Assembly (NCBI GenBank): GCA_012845835.1
Contig: JABAKD010000006.1
Coordinates: 6,192,318-6,256,317 of the forward strand
Source of the DNA: Undaria pinnatifida
Lineage: Eukaryota > Sar > Phaeophyceae > Laminariales > Alariaceae
Direction of reading: 5' to 3'
Length of the DNA stretch: 64,000 bases
Below the pieces are notes generated by a model. That model saw nothing but the letters and a program-made list of their open reading frames with translations, did not search any database and was not told where the DNA came from. This document shows, piece after piece, positions 22,189 through 34,147 of this stretch (within the stretch, counting starts at the first letter, position 1; each line of letters opens with the position of its first letter). The translations under genes and the position numbers were made by a program.

Positions 22189-22887
22189 CCGTGCCTTCGG
22201 ATTCCGGGAGGAGTTGTGGCCGAAATGGGCAAGATTGAACCTAGGGGGATCGCTGGGGGGTGGGTCGGGGTGCGAGGGAGAGAATTAACGAAGGAGTAAT
22301 TTTTGAGAAGATTACGACGATGTCGGATGTGTGCCGGCGCCATGTTCGGGTGATGATGGCGGAGAGACGACAGCGGTAAGTACAATGGTGGGTGAGCATT
22401 CCGGAGCCGTGCGGATAGATTTTTCGTTGGCTTTGGCATCATAGCATCCTATTTACCTGGGTACCTGGTATAATCCAAGGTTCCCCTTCGGGATGGGGTT
22501 AACTTGATATCCCGGGGTCGTCGCAAGTAAAAAAGGGGAGGGACAGCCTTTCCAATGATGTGTATGATGGCCGTTCCTAATGGACACTAAAATACTCAGG
22601 AATCGTGACAAGAAACGAGCTACTGATTTTGCTACTGGTGCACTCGTCGTGAACTTGGAATGAGGTCCGACCATGCGTCTTTGATTGATGAATTGGACGT
22701 TAAATTGTTTTTGCCGTGGCTCGATCTCCTTCTACGCACCAACTACACACATACACCCTGATTCCTGGCAAAAAGCCAAGGGCTTGGAATACGGCTCCTG
22801 CTGTTGTACTGCTGCTGCTGTGCTGCTTGTGTATAGTGATTGTGACAGCACACACGCCACGCACACATACCTTGTACATACAGAAGC
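22189..22887. other. No gene recognised
   Basis: TACCTGGTA lies at 22462-22470 next to a second TACCTGG. From 22790 to 22830 there is a short CTG-rich patch. Confidence 0.4.
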
Positions 22888-23141
22888 GACGCGTGCTACA
22901 ATAGAGGTGCACCACTTTTTTCTTAACACTACCCCTCAATTTGGGAGCTTAAGACACACCTCTCCCAAAACTGGTTTGGAGAAAAATAAAACTGCTACCG
23001 GATGAAAACTCCCATGGCTCAGGTACACGACAAGAATCATGCGGAAAAAAAATGTCCAATTTCCGATGATTTTGGATTAGGGAGCCCGTCATTCAGAAAC
23101 CATTTCAGACGAAAAGTGATACCTCTACCGTAGCATGCGTC
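22888..23141 (+). mobile_element. MITE, family B (254 bp)
   Basis: Left end GACGCGTGCTACAATAGAGG, right end CCTCTACCGTAGCATGCGTC: about 20 bp of terminal inverted repeat. The interior has the family blocks GGGAGCTTAAGACA, CAAAACTGGTTTGGAG and TACACGACAAGAATCATGC. It is non-coding, with at least eleven relatives in 30-51 kb. Confidence 0.8.
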
Positions 23142-25621
23142 AAGTACACAAACATACACCTACACACAGGAGCACCGTTAGTGGCTGCCACAAAGGGGAG
23201 AGCTCACAGCGCGGCTGCTGTTGCACCGCGACTGCTACAAGTACCGAGCCGGGAGGAGCATGCGTGATGCAGTAGCGCAGCAGCAGAGCGAGAAAAACAC
23301 ACTATTCGTATGTATGTGATAGACCTCGAGTATGCAAGCGCCTACTCGTGGTGGGCCCTTCTGTCGGTCGATCTTTTTATCTGCTTTTCTCACAAAGGCG
23401 ACGCAGACAAGCCGTGAGGTTGCGAAGAGTGAGAACGAGGGTTCGATTCGCACCTTTATCCCAAAATCTACGAAAAGACAGGAAAATTATCTCACGTATC
23501 AAGAACTTGCCAATTGCACACACCTGAGAAAACGCCTATGTGGAACCATGAGAGCAATGCGATCCTTTCATACTTCGTACTGTGTAAAAACGGCAGAGTC
23601 TTATCGGATTTCCAGACATGGTCCGAGACATATCTCATGTTTAGTGTTGGGGAATGTGGTGAAACTCGAGTAAGCAGGGTCTACTTGTAGTGGCTTTTGT
23701 CGATCGATATTTTTAATCTACATTCCTCTCGACTTGAACACATGAGTTTCTATGGCTCGGCGAAACGAGGCAGGCGGCAGTATGACCTTGCTCAGTGGGT
23801 CTTGCTCGGTGCAATTACCTCCCAGATGCGGCGCGGGGAGTGCAACAACTCGAGAAATAGTAGCTGGGTGCCAATCTCCCGGGTAGACGGGCGGAGGGAG
23901 GCAGTTTTTTCGCAGGCGAGGTGTGTTACATGTTCAGTGTTACGATAGGTGTATGTACAACATACGTCACAGGGCTAGGTGCAACAGATGCACACCTATG
24001 ATGCTCGAAGCATATGTTGTTGCTGCTTCTGCTGGCTGCATTTAGCTGCGTCGTAGCAGACAGCAGAAGGGGTGAAAACAAGTGCGCGCCGATGTTGTAC
24101 AGCGGACGAAAGATCGGGGCAGTTAAAAATATTGAGAGCGGATCGGGATATTGAAAAGTAACAACGAGTTTTGGGTTTCCGTCTTTTATACCTTTTGGGC
24201 TCAGCGAGGCGGAACGCAACCCCATGAAAAAAAGAGCCAATTCAGCGATGTTGAATGCTCATAGCACCGCCACAGAGCTCGACAGGGATGCCGACATGCG
24301 TCGAAATGTACTGAATGCCCCCTTGCTTGCCCTGCAACCGAAAGTGAGAGAAAGGATCGCTCGGCCGCAGGAGAACAGCACGCCAAATTTTGCATAGAAA
24401 CATAGGGTTTCCACGTAGATATTAACAGGAAAGTAAGTTGAAAAGAAATCTGGTGTCTTTCTTCTGTGGTTTGGTTTTCATCCGACTTTTGCGGGTAGTT
24501 CGAAAAACAAAAAAAAACTGTTCGTACCAGGTGCCAGGTAGCAAGCAGGCCGCAGGCGAGAGGAGAGAGCGCGAGAACTCACTCGCACCCAACTGCTTTG
24601 TGCTGTGGATTTCAAATCACCGAGCTGTCTAGAGCACTACGCACAGAGCAAGACTATCCCGACCCGCTTGGTGCGGCAGCGGCATTAGTAGTGCAAGACC
24701 GATGCTGCTAGGTTTTGGCCGCGTGGGGGGCGATAGCTTCCATAATCTCCATTGGCGCGAGCTGGCCTCCATCCAAAACGACCTCTCGTACTCGTATTTC
24801 ACCCAACGCCACTAAGTTTGTAATTTCTTTTTGAGAACCTCCAAGACTCTACACACACGGCAACACACCCCTTATCAGAGGGTTTGGGGCGGCAACATGA
24901 GCAGTATATATACGAGGCTGATGGTATTCAATCGTGGCGGGGCCCGGTATATACCGCAGTCGTCAACGGCGTGGGGTGACCTCTCAGGAAGAAACTCGAT
25001 TCTACCCGGCGAAGCACAGCAGATCCCAGGAGCTTGACTCAGCATTTTCAAAACAACGGAGTCCGCTCGAACACCACACACAGCACGAGACGAGCCCTAC
25101 CCGCTTGCTGCGGCGGGGAAGTATAACGAGCACCAGGCGCCATACACATGCATGCTGTTAAGTTTCATTTGAGGGTGTGATGACTGCCCTAGTCGTGTGT
25201 GCTGTCTGCTGCTGCTGCTGTTGTCTGCTGCTGTGCTCGTGCTGGCCAAAAAGCAAATTAGCTCGCATGTGCCCCGCATGTTACAGCGACGGGGCTACAC
25301 GCACTGCTGCACACTCAACTCAAGTTGTTTCCGGAGGGATAATTTGTCGAATCAATCCGAACCCCCTGAATTTATTCAGCATTTTTGGAATCACTCTGGT
25401 ATTTTTCACAGCTAAAAAACGCGGTGAAACCTTCTCCGGTTAAATTTCCAAGCTAACGCACAATTTTACTGCGATTATTTCCACGTGAAAATCCTACAAT
25501 ATTCAAAGCCAAACGCTAAATAAAGTCTTTTTGAAAAGGTGTTTAGCCGTTGTTAAATTTAGAGGTATGTATAGACTCTTCTTGTGCTACGTCAATCCGT
25601 TTGAGGGTCATGTATTATTAT
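23142..25621. other. No gene; ~70-bp direct repeat pair at 23325 and 23662
   Basis: CTCGAGTATGCAAGCG...GGTCGATCTTTTTATC and CTCGAGTAAGCAGGGT...GATCGATATTTTTAATC are direct repeats 337 bp apart. A B-box-like GGGTTCGATTCGCACC lies at 23438-23455, but no A box is placed for a tRNA. The remainder is anonymous; a CTG patch sits at 25205-25240. Confidence 0.45.
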
Positions 25622-26172
25622 AAAAATTAAAATACACTCCATGGACCAGCTGTGAGATCGAATATCATCTTTGCGAGCTGTGTGTGATACTCCGATCGCG
25701 CGTATTACGGGTTGTGTGTCCTCATTAAGGATATAGGTCGGCGACTCCGCTTGCAACTACAGTGTAGCTATCAGGGTCAACAGGGTGATGTTAGGCAGTC
25801 TGTGCGCGGAAACTACAAAAACCCGTTTTTGAGGGGGACAAAATCCGACAGCTGTGAAGGAAATGCATCAGTTTATCAAGTGAATCCTGTAAGTCGAATA
25901 TCCGATGAGAGGAGGGCGGAGTTTTCAAGGACGTGGGGGCCTGATTTTGATCAAAAGGGGGCGGGAGGGGGGGAGGGGGGGGGAGGGGACGGGTGGGGCA
26001 GGTCTACTTGTGCGTTGACTCTATAAATATTTCTTGTGGGGGAGGGGGGAGGAATGTGGCGGGGGGGGCCGGGGGCGGGGGGAGAGGGCTTTAGGTCGCA
26101 TAGATGTAGGGGTTGGCTATACGCGTGGTGCTAGGTCTAGGCGATGGTGCGGGTGGTGGGTGAAGGGTGTAT
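25622..26172 (+). repeat. Family A repeat, truncated copy
   Basis: Same orientation as 44757-46672. It begins with the AATACACTCC/CAGCTGTGAGATCGAA end and passes through CTCATTAAGGATATAGGTCGG, TATCAGGGTCAACAGGGTGA, GCGCGGAAACTA and the G-rich tract. It stops after GCTAGGTCTAGGCGATGGTG. Relative to other copies the end block carries a small insertion (CCATGGAC). Confidence 0.8.
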
Positions 26173-26211
26173 TATGTCATAGATCATATCGAACAGCGAC
26201 AAAACAATGTG

Positions 26212-26396
26212 AAGGTGAGTTCTTATCATGGTGCGAGAATGCAGCACACGGCAGTGTGCAAACTATGCGCGTGTCTTGCAGGTACTTGCAGTGGAGTTGG
26301 ACAGTAAAATCGTCGTCAGCCAATCTAGCACCCCGAGTTGTGTCGTGTGAAGGATGCTGCAATCGTCAGTTTTATTCGTCAATTCATCCCTCTTAA
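26212..26396 (+). repeat. Dispersed repeat, copy 2 (of 415-600)
   Basis: Begins GTGAGTTCTTATCATGGTG, contains GTCTTGCAGGTACTTGCAG and ends GTTTTATTCGTCAATTC. It lies directly beyond the truncated family A copy. Confidence 0.6.
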
Positions 26397-26724
26397 GTCC
26401 CAAAACGGTTAAAGGTAGCGCGCATGGTTTCTGAAGCTCCGCAGTCGAGGAACTCTATACCTCAGGTTTCCCAGCAATCGAAAAAAAAAAAAAATGGAAG
26501 GTACACCACAGAATCCTATACCTCAGGAATACGGAATACGACGAAAAGTAATGTAGTATCACTCACATCGACATCGGATTCAAAATATCGGATTCTCAAG
26601 ACGTCGGGCATGGTTTGAATACAGGCATTTAGGATACTATCGTGCAACCTAAATAAAGTAGCACATCTCTCAAGTCACCACCATCGTTGCACTAACGGCG
26701 CTTGCGGAGAATGTCGACGGTATC

Positions 26725-27968
26725 ATACCGTATGCGACAACTGTGTAGTGTATATCATACCCCCGATAATATTTTTGGTTATGTTGTGTTGTCACTCGGG
26801 GTGGTATACCGTGGGGCATGAATGACACCCGTTCGTGTTGGATCCGGGTACTCGGCGGGTTTACCCGGACGGGTCCTACCCGGCACGGAGGGTCCAGGTC
26901 GGACCCGGACCCCGCCGGATTTTTTGGGCTGGGTACCCGGGGAACCGTTTAGCAACGTGTCCCCGGGGTCAGCATGCCTGGCAGTAGCCTCCAGAAACCC
27001 TTCAAATCCGCGACAAACGATCCAGCGCAATGCTCGCACAATGCCTACCAGCTGTTACGCATGCAGTTGCGATGGCCATCAATGATCATGAGTATCTCGG
27101 GCCGAGTACCCGGGTACCCGTTCAGCAACGTGTCACCGTGGTCAACATGCGTGAAAATATACCTCTAGACTCCTTTCAAACATGGAAGAAACAATCCTTT
27201 CTACTAAGCACAACGCTTGAACTAAAACATTTTATATACACACACGTATTCTTCCGGGATCGTGGGCTATACATGACCAAGCTTGTTCAGGGTTGACCCG
27301 TCGACGACGAAGAGCTTCCAATAGCAATGGCCATTCAAGGGGGAGGATTCTGCGTTAGAATGCCAAGGCTGGTCGCGTGTTCGCGTATAGTTATCTCCGC
27401 TAAATGCAATCAAAGTACGCCCTATCATCTACTTATCGACCCGCTTCACGATTGTACACCGGACCATATGTTGTCCGGATACCCGGGTAACCGGGTACGC
27501 GGTGAACCCGGTGCCGATCCCCTGAAAGACCGGGTTACTCGGTGGCGAGTCCGAGTCCGACCTCCAGAGTTTGGGGGGTAACTGTTCGTGGCGGGTACCC
27601 GGCGGCTGGGACCCCTACCGTGGCGGTATGATATACAACGAACCCCGGGTGATAAAGTAGGCGATCGTTCGGGACTTCAACATTACTATCACCCGGGTGT
27701 GGTATACTGCCCATGAGTGGTAGCAAGGGTGGGCAAGGGTGTGAAGAAAGCAGCGGTTACAACTGAGTTTTGATCCCGTATTCCACGCAGCCGGGGGTGT
27801 CATACTGAAAATTAGGCGTTACCTCGGGGGGAGATGCAAACAAGGTACCCCGTGTTATAAAACGGGTGAGCCTTTAGGAGTTCATAAAATAATGACCACC
27901 CTGGTGGCATGGGGTGTGAGTTGTACAAGGTGGGGTGTGTTGTACTCTGTAGCACCTGGTATGCGGTA
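26725..27968 (+). mobile_element. TIR element E3, 1.24 kb, with GGGTACCC-rich core
   Basis: The left end TACCGTATGCG...CATACCCCCGATAA and the right end (read inward) TACCGCATAC...CAACACACCCC resemble the termini of elements 43888-44704 and 59734-60625. Subterminal CCCCGGGTGATAAAG and TCACCCGGGTGTGGTATAC repeats (27640-27710) are also shared. The core at 26840-27610 is crowded with CCGGGTACTCGG, GGGTACCCGG and ACCCGGGTAACCGGGT, which are mostly self-complementary. No ORF of the E1/E2 type is present. Boundaries are less certain than for the other two. Confidence 0.5.
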
Positions 27969-29331
27969 TTTGTCATAGATAGGGGGGATGCGGCGACAAC
28001 AACGACACGTGACATGTATAGCGACGAAGCTCAGCCATGATTGGTGTTCTCTATGGGTACGATTTCTTCCCTGCAGCACATCTTCGACTCGCATCGAATA
28101 TTGACAGCCAGAGGCGACATTAGGGGGGGTGGGGGTGGGGGTGTTGTCATTTTATGCATGGCAGCATTGATATGACCATGGGCCCCCGCAGGCGAAGTGG
28201 CACTCTTGTGTTCAGCTTCTGGCTGGCGAGTTCGTCCAATGCACGCTTACCCCAATATATTTGGAATCTCGTTTTTATTTTACACTATCAATGCATACAC
28301 AGAGCTTTACAGGTGAGTTCCTACATGGTCGATGTTATTTAATGCGGTTTGGCGCCCAGTTTTTCAAAAAGTCGGTAAGAGGGTGGGGTTCACAGTGTAG
28401 AGCTAATCAATAAACGAGCCTCAGAAGTATCACGTGACCTCTACGATACATAGCATGCGTCTCCAACGGAAACAAAAAAAATGGTTTCCCGGGCCCGTTC
28501 TAAGTCTAAACGCTCCTTGTCTACAGCGACAGCGGTTCGCGAGCATGCCACATCTCAACCCAAATTGGTCGGTCTACACGCCGACCTTGACATCGACAAC
28601 AGAAAAACTAGCCTTCAACCTTTTGCTATGAAACCACGGGTATTCATGCCCGGTAGGTACAATCAAGAATGAACGCACACGTCGCGTGGATTATACCAAG
28701 AGAAGGCGCAATACCGTAGGCCGTAAACCGCAACCCGCAAAACCGCAAGCTGCAAACCGCAAGCCAAAACTGACCCACGGTACGGTATCTGTGTTGTTCT
28801 TTTCGGCTCAACTATATTTCTTCCCGGCGGAGCTCCTCCACTGACATTCAACTAACATGCTATATCCATAAATATAGGTGGATCCGATGTGTGTTTGTGT
28901 GCTTTGAAAACATATTTCTTGTTCGAGACCTAGCCGCGATCGGATAGTCTAGTGCGCTTATTACGTTGCACCGTTATGTGGTTAGTGTATCAAAGGAGGT
29001 TGCCTGGTGGGAGTAAATAACGCATGCTGCGACAGAGATGCACATTTGGTTTCCCCCTGCAAGGTTTGAGGACCTCTAAACTATTAGTAACTCACCAACA
29101 AACTGATTTTTGAGAGGATTGAATAAGCAACCACCCGGTGAACACCCCCACGGCCTAGGAACACACAAAAAAAACGATCAGACTTAACACAGTAAAACTA
29201 TCTCTATCGTAGCACGGGTCATGCCATAGCCATTCTCAACTGACGAGCCTTAGAGAATCACAGCAGTGCTAACCCTACCACGTCACGCGTCCGCTACACA
29301 CACAATCCGCAAGCCGATGTTTCGTTGCCTC
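27969..29331. other. No gene; decayed MITE B right end near 29200
   Basis: A short (CCGCAAA)n array lies at 28725-28765. The bases ATCTCTATCGTAGCACGGGTC at 29200-29220 are a family B right terminus, preceded by a decayed body from about 29045. Otherwise anonymous. Confidence 0.45.
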
Positions 29332-30261
29332 TCACCCGCTCCGGGCAGTGGCAGAAAGGGTGGGACAGCTGGCCATGATTCTTGTGCTGTCAATGCTGAG
29401 CGGCGATGAAGTTCTTCCCGAGCTGCGAAAGTCGCACGCGGCACCCCCTGCCAATGAAGCCGAAGACCGCATCCCGGTGCCTGAGGTAGTAGCAGCAGCG
29501 GTGCTCGGGAGTCCAACCGCCGCCGGCGTGCGGGGTATCATCTCCAGGCGCCCTCCACCTCGAAACGCTGGCCCGATTGCTTGCCGGAGGGCTGGACTAC
29601 GGCGGCGTTCGTCGCCACTGCCACTGCTATCGCTGCCACTGCTGCTACCACTGACGCTGCTGCTGTTGATGCCACTGTCGCTGCTGCTGCTGATGTTGTC
29701 GCTGTCACTTCGCCGCCCTCCCTGTTGCCTTGTGCCCACGAGAATCCTTTCCAAGCCGTTGTTAGCGGCGTCTATTGGCGAATCACGGCCTTGCCGCTGA
29801 TGGTGCTGGTGTTGTTGGTCGTGCTGGTCGTGCTGCCGCTGCCGCTGCTGCTGCCGCTGCTGTTGCTGCCGCTGCTGTTGCTGCCGCTGCTGCCGTTGCT
29901 TCTTTTGTCGTTTGATGGAGGTCGGGAGGACACTCGAGGCGGCAACTGTCATCGATCCAGCCACCGCCGCCGCCGCCGGTACCACCAGCGGTGCCGCCGG
30001 AGAAGAAGGAGGAGGAGGACAAGCAGGAGGAGAAACCGGGTTTCGTGACGGTACTGCCTCCGCCGCCACCACCACCGTTGCCATCGGTGCCATCGCAGCA
30101 GGGGGAGGGGGGCAACGAGCAGGAGAAACCGCGCCTTGTGACGCCGCTGCCACTGTCGCCGGTACCATCGGGGCCATCGTAGCAGGAGGCGGGGGCGTGG
30201 GGGGAGCAGAACCCACGCCGCGTGACGAGGGCGACGAACCGATAGACGTCGAGCACGACAT
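29332..30261 (-). CDS. Gln/Ser/Pro-rich open frame (uncertain)
   Basis: From the first ATG (30261) this frame encodes about 309 residues. A Pro/Ala-rich N-terminal part carries two PPPP.(A/T)MAPM repeats. A central poly-Gln/Arg/His stretch lies between residues ~110 and 155, followed by a Ser/Asp/Gly-rich linker. No folded domain is recognised. Such composition occurs in transcriptional regulators, but the DNA is a CAG/CCG-rich island that is also open in another minus frame (ATG at 30520) and on the plus strand (29915-30319). The coding frame, if any, is therefore not decided. Confidence 0.28.
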   Translation of the reverse strand: MSCSTSIGSSPSSRGVGSAPPTPPPPATMAPMVPATVAAASQGAVSPARCPPPPAAMAPMATVVVAAEAVPSRNPVSPPACPPPPSSPAAPLVVPAAAAVAGSMTVAASSVLPTSIKRQKKQRQQRQQQQRQQQQRQQQRQRQHDQHDQQHQHHQRQGRDSPIDAANNGLERILVGTRQQGGRRSDSDNISSSSDSGINSSSVSGSSSGSDSSGSGDERRRSPALRQAIGPAFRGGGRLEMIPRTPAAVGLPSTAAATTSGTGMRSSASLAGGAACDFRSSGRTSSPLSIDSTRIMASCPTLSATARSG

Positions 30262-30529
30262 ACCGCGACGAGAAAGTGATGCCGTCGATGCGTTGACGCC
30301 GACAGTCGAGGGCCAGTAACTCGTGGGGTTTCGTGCCACCGCGGCGTTGCTGAGGTATGGCTGTGTTTAGTATTGGGATTGCATCGGAAGTCGAGACCGT
30401 TGACAGGGTGGGCGGGGCGCGGTCAGCATGTATGCACAGATAGGGGTGATGGGCGTGTAGTGGGATGGGGGTAGCGTTGTAGGGGTCAACGCATTGCTGA
30501 CTCACGGGGCTGTGCGCCATTATTTGTCT

Positions 30530-30768
30530 GGGGCTCCTAACCTATAACCGTTTGAGGAGCTCTGTACCATTCTTAACACAAAAAAATGATTTTGAGTAAA
30601 CTGAACGTGCAGCCTGATGTTCAAACCCACGGTCTCGACGTAAAAAATGGTCAAGTGCAAAACAAGAATGAATGGCGTTCCGACGATATTGTGAATTATC
30701 TTAAGAAGCCCCATCATTCAGAAGCTATTCCACCAGAAGAAAAGTGTTGCCTCTATCACGCGTCGGCA
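30530..30768 (+). mobile_element. MITE, family B, 5'-truncated
   Basis: Body (GGGGCTCCTAACC, GAGGAGCTCTGTACC, TTTTGAGTAAACTGAA, CCCCATCATTCAGAAG) and right end TTGCCTCTATCACGCGTCGG are present; the left terminus is lost. Confidence 0.6.
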
Positions 30769-30796
30769 ATGGCATAACACGTAGTTTCATAAATAT

Positions 30797-31478
30797 GTAC
30801 TTTTTAGCCCAAATCTTTGGTAAGAGGTTCTACCGTCGTGGACAAGCTGTGGTCACAGGTGTCTTCCCTTTTCCCCTCATGGGACGTGCTTTGATTTTTA
30901 TCGCGCATAGGGTTTCAGCATTTCCACTCGCCGGCTATTTATTTGAGGCGAGCTACGATAGAGGTATACCTCTTTTTGGCTATTTTTTTTTCTGAATGAC
31001 GGGGCTCCTTAACCCCAAATTGTCGGAAAAAAAATAAATAACAGGCCATTTTTGGTTTGCACGATTCTCGTCGTGTACCTCGGTCATGGGATTTTTCATC
31101 CGGTGTCAGTTTTGTTTTTCTCCAAACCAGCTTTTTTTGGGAGAGGTCTTAACTCTTTTACAACTGGAAACCCGTTTTCGGGGACAAAATTTCTTGGATG
31201 TAGTATAGAGACAGATTCGGGGGCTCTCAAGGGGATATTAAGCTCCGAAATTGAGGAAACCTCAGAAAAAAGTGGTGCACCTCTGTCGTAGCACACGGCT
31301 AATCTCGTCGATTTTTATTGGATTTGCAAACTCACGCTCTCGCGCTTCCCGCTGGTCAATTTGTACGCGATAAAAAGTCCCTACTACAAAGAGTACGCAC
31401 TCAGGGGAGCTTGAACCAAGGGAATTGATTTCAGTAGCTGGGATGAGATTCACCTACTAACCCACCGGGGACGGCTGT
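30797..31478 (-). mobile_element. tRNA-derived SINE, split by a MITE
   Basis: Parts 30797-30945 and 31299-31478 align with the two ends of the intact SINE copies (49018-49328, 61612-61934). Shared blocks are GGACAAGCTGTGGTCACAGG, TTTTTATCGCGCATAGGG, AACTCACGCTCTCGCGCTT and, in the head, AGCTTGAACCAAGGG and CCCACCGGGG. A family B MITE fills the gap. The tRNA-like head is the most diverged of the three, so this is the oldest copy. Confidence 0.7.
30946..31298 (-). mobile_element. MITE, family B, inserted in the SINE
   Basis: Ends GCGAGCTACGATAGAGG and CCTCTGTCGTAGCACACGG are inverted repeats. The interior has CTCCAAACCAGCTTTTTTTGG and ATGGGATTTTTCATCCGG, the minus-sense family blocks. About 350 bp, longer than most copies because of a ~100-bp internal extension around 31145-31240. 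Confidence 0.75.
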
Positions 31479-32159
31479 ATACGTACGTAAAATTTGTTTT
31501 TTGAGCTGCTTACTTATTAATATGCATCCGAGTAGCTACAAACATGGGAATTTTTCATCGGGTAACACTTCCATTATTTTTAAGCCCCACACTGTTCAAA
31601 AGTTATTTGACATCCTTACCTTAGCCGGAGTAGTAAGTGGTGGCGTCGAAATCGCGACAGCGCGTAGTGAGTCATTGGTGGGGAGATACGACTTTTAGCT
31701 CGACTTTTGCACGAATAATAGAAAGTAATGTTTTTGTATACGGAAACTCAGCCAAGCGTATATTATACTGTAGTGTAGGACACACGCGCCGAAAAACACA
31801 GCGCCAATACTCGTAGGTATTCGAGACTCGCCTCGGCAGCGAAATATACTACTTTAAAGTATTATTAAAGCGTTCGACTAGACATCGTGCACTGCTGTGT
31901 GCACAGTACATGAATGTCAATTGCGGCAACGACGTTCATAGTGGTATGACGCGTGTTGTTACAAGTATGCGGTAGAGGAATGTGCACTGGCTCTTTTTTT
32001 CCTTCTACTGGTGGTTGCTTGAGGAGCTCTGTACAGTACCTCACAACAAAAAAAGTGATTTGGAGAAAATCAGAAGTTAGTTGCTGCTCGACGAACAATC
32101 TCATGGCCTAGATAGGTGCAAAAACGAAACATACGAAGTATATGCACCACGCGTATTAT
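31479..32159. other. No gene; MITE B body fragment at 32025-32115
   Basis: GAGGAGCTCTGTACAG and CAATCTCATGGCCTAGATAGG belong to family B. The rest is anonymous. Confidence 0.45.
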
Positions 32160-32805
32160 AGTAAGTTCCTGCCAGGTATACATATATGCGACCTAAAGCG
32201 GTTGGAATTCCCCCCTCCTCCCCCCCCCCCCCCTTGAATATCCCGCCCTCCCCTCACCGGTGGTACGACTTAGAGTACATATTATTATATACATGGTAAA
32301 CTGATGCACTCCTTCCACAACCGTCAGATTTGTCCCCGTGCAAGGGTTTATAGTTTACGCGCACCTGTTGAGTTGCCCCCCCCCCTCCCCCCTCCCCCGC
32401 ATCTCCTCTTTTTCGCTCCCGGCCCCCGTTTTTTTTGTTTTGATTTGCTTGTTTGTTTGCTTGTTTGTTATTTTTAACTCCGCCCTCCCCTCACCGTTTA
32501 TACGACTTACAGGATATACTTGATAAACTGATGCATTTCCTTCCACAGCTAGCTGTCAGATTTTGTTCCCGTCATTCAAAACGGGTTTTAAAGGTTCCGC
32601 GCACAGACTGACTCACATCACCCTGTTGACCCTGATAGCTACACTGTGGTTCCAAGAGGAGTCGTCGACCTATATCCTTAATGAGGACACACAACTCGTA
32701 ATAAGCGCAATCGGAGTATCACACACAGATTGCAAAGATGAGTTTCGACGAAATCTTCGATCTCACAGCCGGAGAGTTTATTTTATTTTTATAATAATGC
32801 AAGTG
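32160..32805 (-). repeat. Family A repeat, partial copy
   Basis: Same orientation as 56797-58762. It runs from a C-rich tract through TTGATAAACTGATGCA, GCGCACAGACTGACTCACAT, CACCCTGTTGACCCTGATAG and TCGGAGTATCACACACAG. It ends at the conserved ATGAGTTTCGACGAAATC / TCGATCTCACAGCCGGAG block at 32736-32780. Directly beyond, 32810-32880 is the start of a copy in the opposite sense. Confidence 0.8.
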
Positions 32806-34140
32806 TAGCTTGTAGCAGGGTCAACAGGGTGATGTTAACCAATCTGTGTGCGGAAACTATAGAACCTGTTAATAAAGAGACTGGAGGACTTCGGCTCAAG
32901 GCCTGGGGTGGGAACGTTGATGATGATATTGTAGAATAGACCACGACTGTGCTATTAATAGCTAAAATGAAGAGATGTAGCGAAACGTAGCAGATATAAG
33001 GAGAAGACACGGGGAAAGGAAATGGGAAAATGGTTGGCAGAAGGTCATAGATAGATGCTACTACTACCATGCTACTGCTTTATATTGAAGGATATTCGAT
33101 TTACGTTGGAACGGCATCTAATCTACGCTCTCACAGCTGGAGCGTATTTTTATTTTTATAAATATATTGTCGGAGGGCAAAAACAATAGTAATAACAGTC
33201 TAGACCTATATAAACAACACACTGGATCAAGAGCTGCTGCGTCATAATCAGAACATGTTTCAGCCAAAAACTGGTACACCATGCGTCGTACCATACAATA
33301 CCAAAACTTCTACATACAGCAGTATTGATAGTAGTTACACCTATGTACCATAACCACCGATATAAATATACCACAACTCCAAGCTGCAGCCCGGCCACAG
33401 AGCCCGGGCAGGATCCTGACAGTATTGTTCCAGCGATGCTTTCGTTTTCACCCTTCCTTGGAAGAAGCGCGGTTGACGCCACAGCAGTGGCAGCACGCGT
33501 ACAGACTGAATAATCCAAGTAATTCATCACGCAAATAAATGCTAGTCTATTTCTTAAACGTTAGACAAAACCCCTAAATTAAATATTAATAGTGCGTCGT
33601 GGTATCGGATGCACAACGCTTTGATACAGGTGGCGCAAAACTGTACATCCTAGGTACTCTCTAGTCCCGATTTGTGTGGCCCAGAGGCGAGGGTTCAATA
33701 ATACAAAACATACAAAACAGGTACCAGGTTAGCGCTTTCATTTTCGTTTGGATCCAGGAAGCCAACTTTTTTTTTTTTTTTTCTATGCTCCGGCGGATGG
33801 GGAAAAGAAAAGCTTAAGCTCACCAAACTTCCACGTATTTTCATACGCGTCGTGTGTCGATTCAACTCAGTCGCTTTCGCAACTCAACGCTAGCTGGCGC
33901 ACGCTTCGGATCCCACTGTAGCGATATAGCGTGAGCTGTCCCTTCTATCAGTGGTCCTCGTTACAACCCAACGAAAAAAATTACCTGGTACCTGGTATGT
34001 GAGAGTAGCACTCGGGGTAGGTTGCGTGGAATATGGCGGTTCCTCGACGGGCCTGTCGTCGCCTCCTATTGAATCCTTTCGGGCATCACGTTCCTGTGCC
34101 ATACGAGCCTACTCCAGTACTGATATTAGAGGTTGACCAT
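32806..34140. other. No gene; family A scraps and TACCTGGTA cluster
   Basis: Family A scraps are at 32810-32880 and 33105-33180 (CTCTCACAGCTGGAGCGTAT). TACCTGGTACCTGGTA is at 33982-33997 and GGTACCAGGT at 33720. A poly-T run of about 18 lies at 33765-33783. No protein is recognised. Confidence 0.5.
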
Positions 34141-34147
34141 AACAACT

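Noticed and set aside
23438..23455. Perfect-looking B box GGTTCGATTC, possible tRNA gene
   Set aside because: No A box at the right distance upstream on either strand and no acceptor-stem complementarity found.
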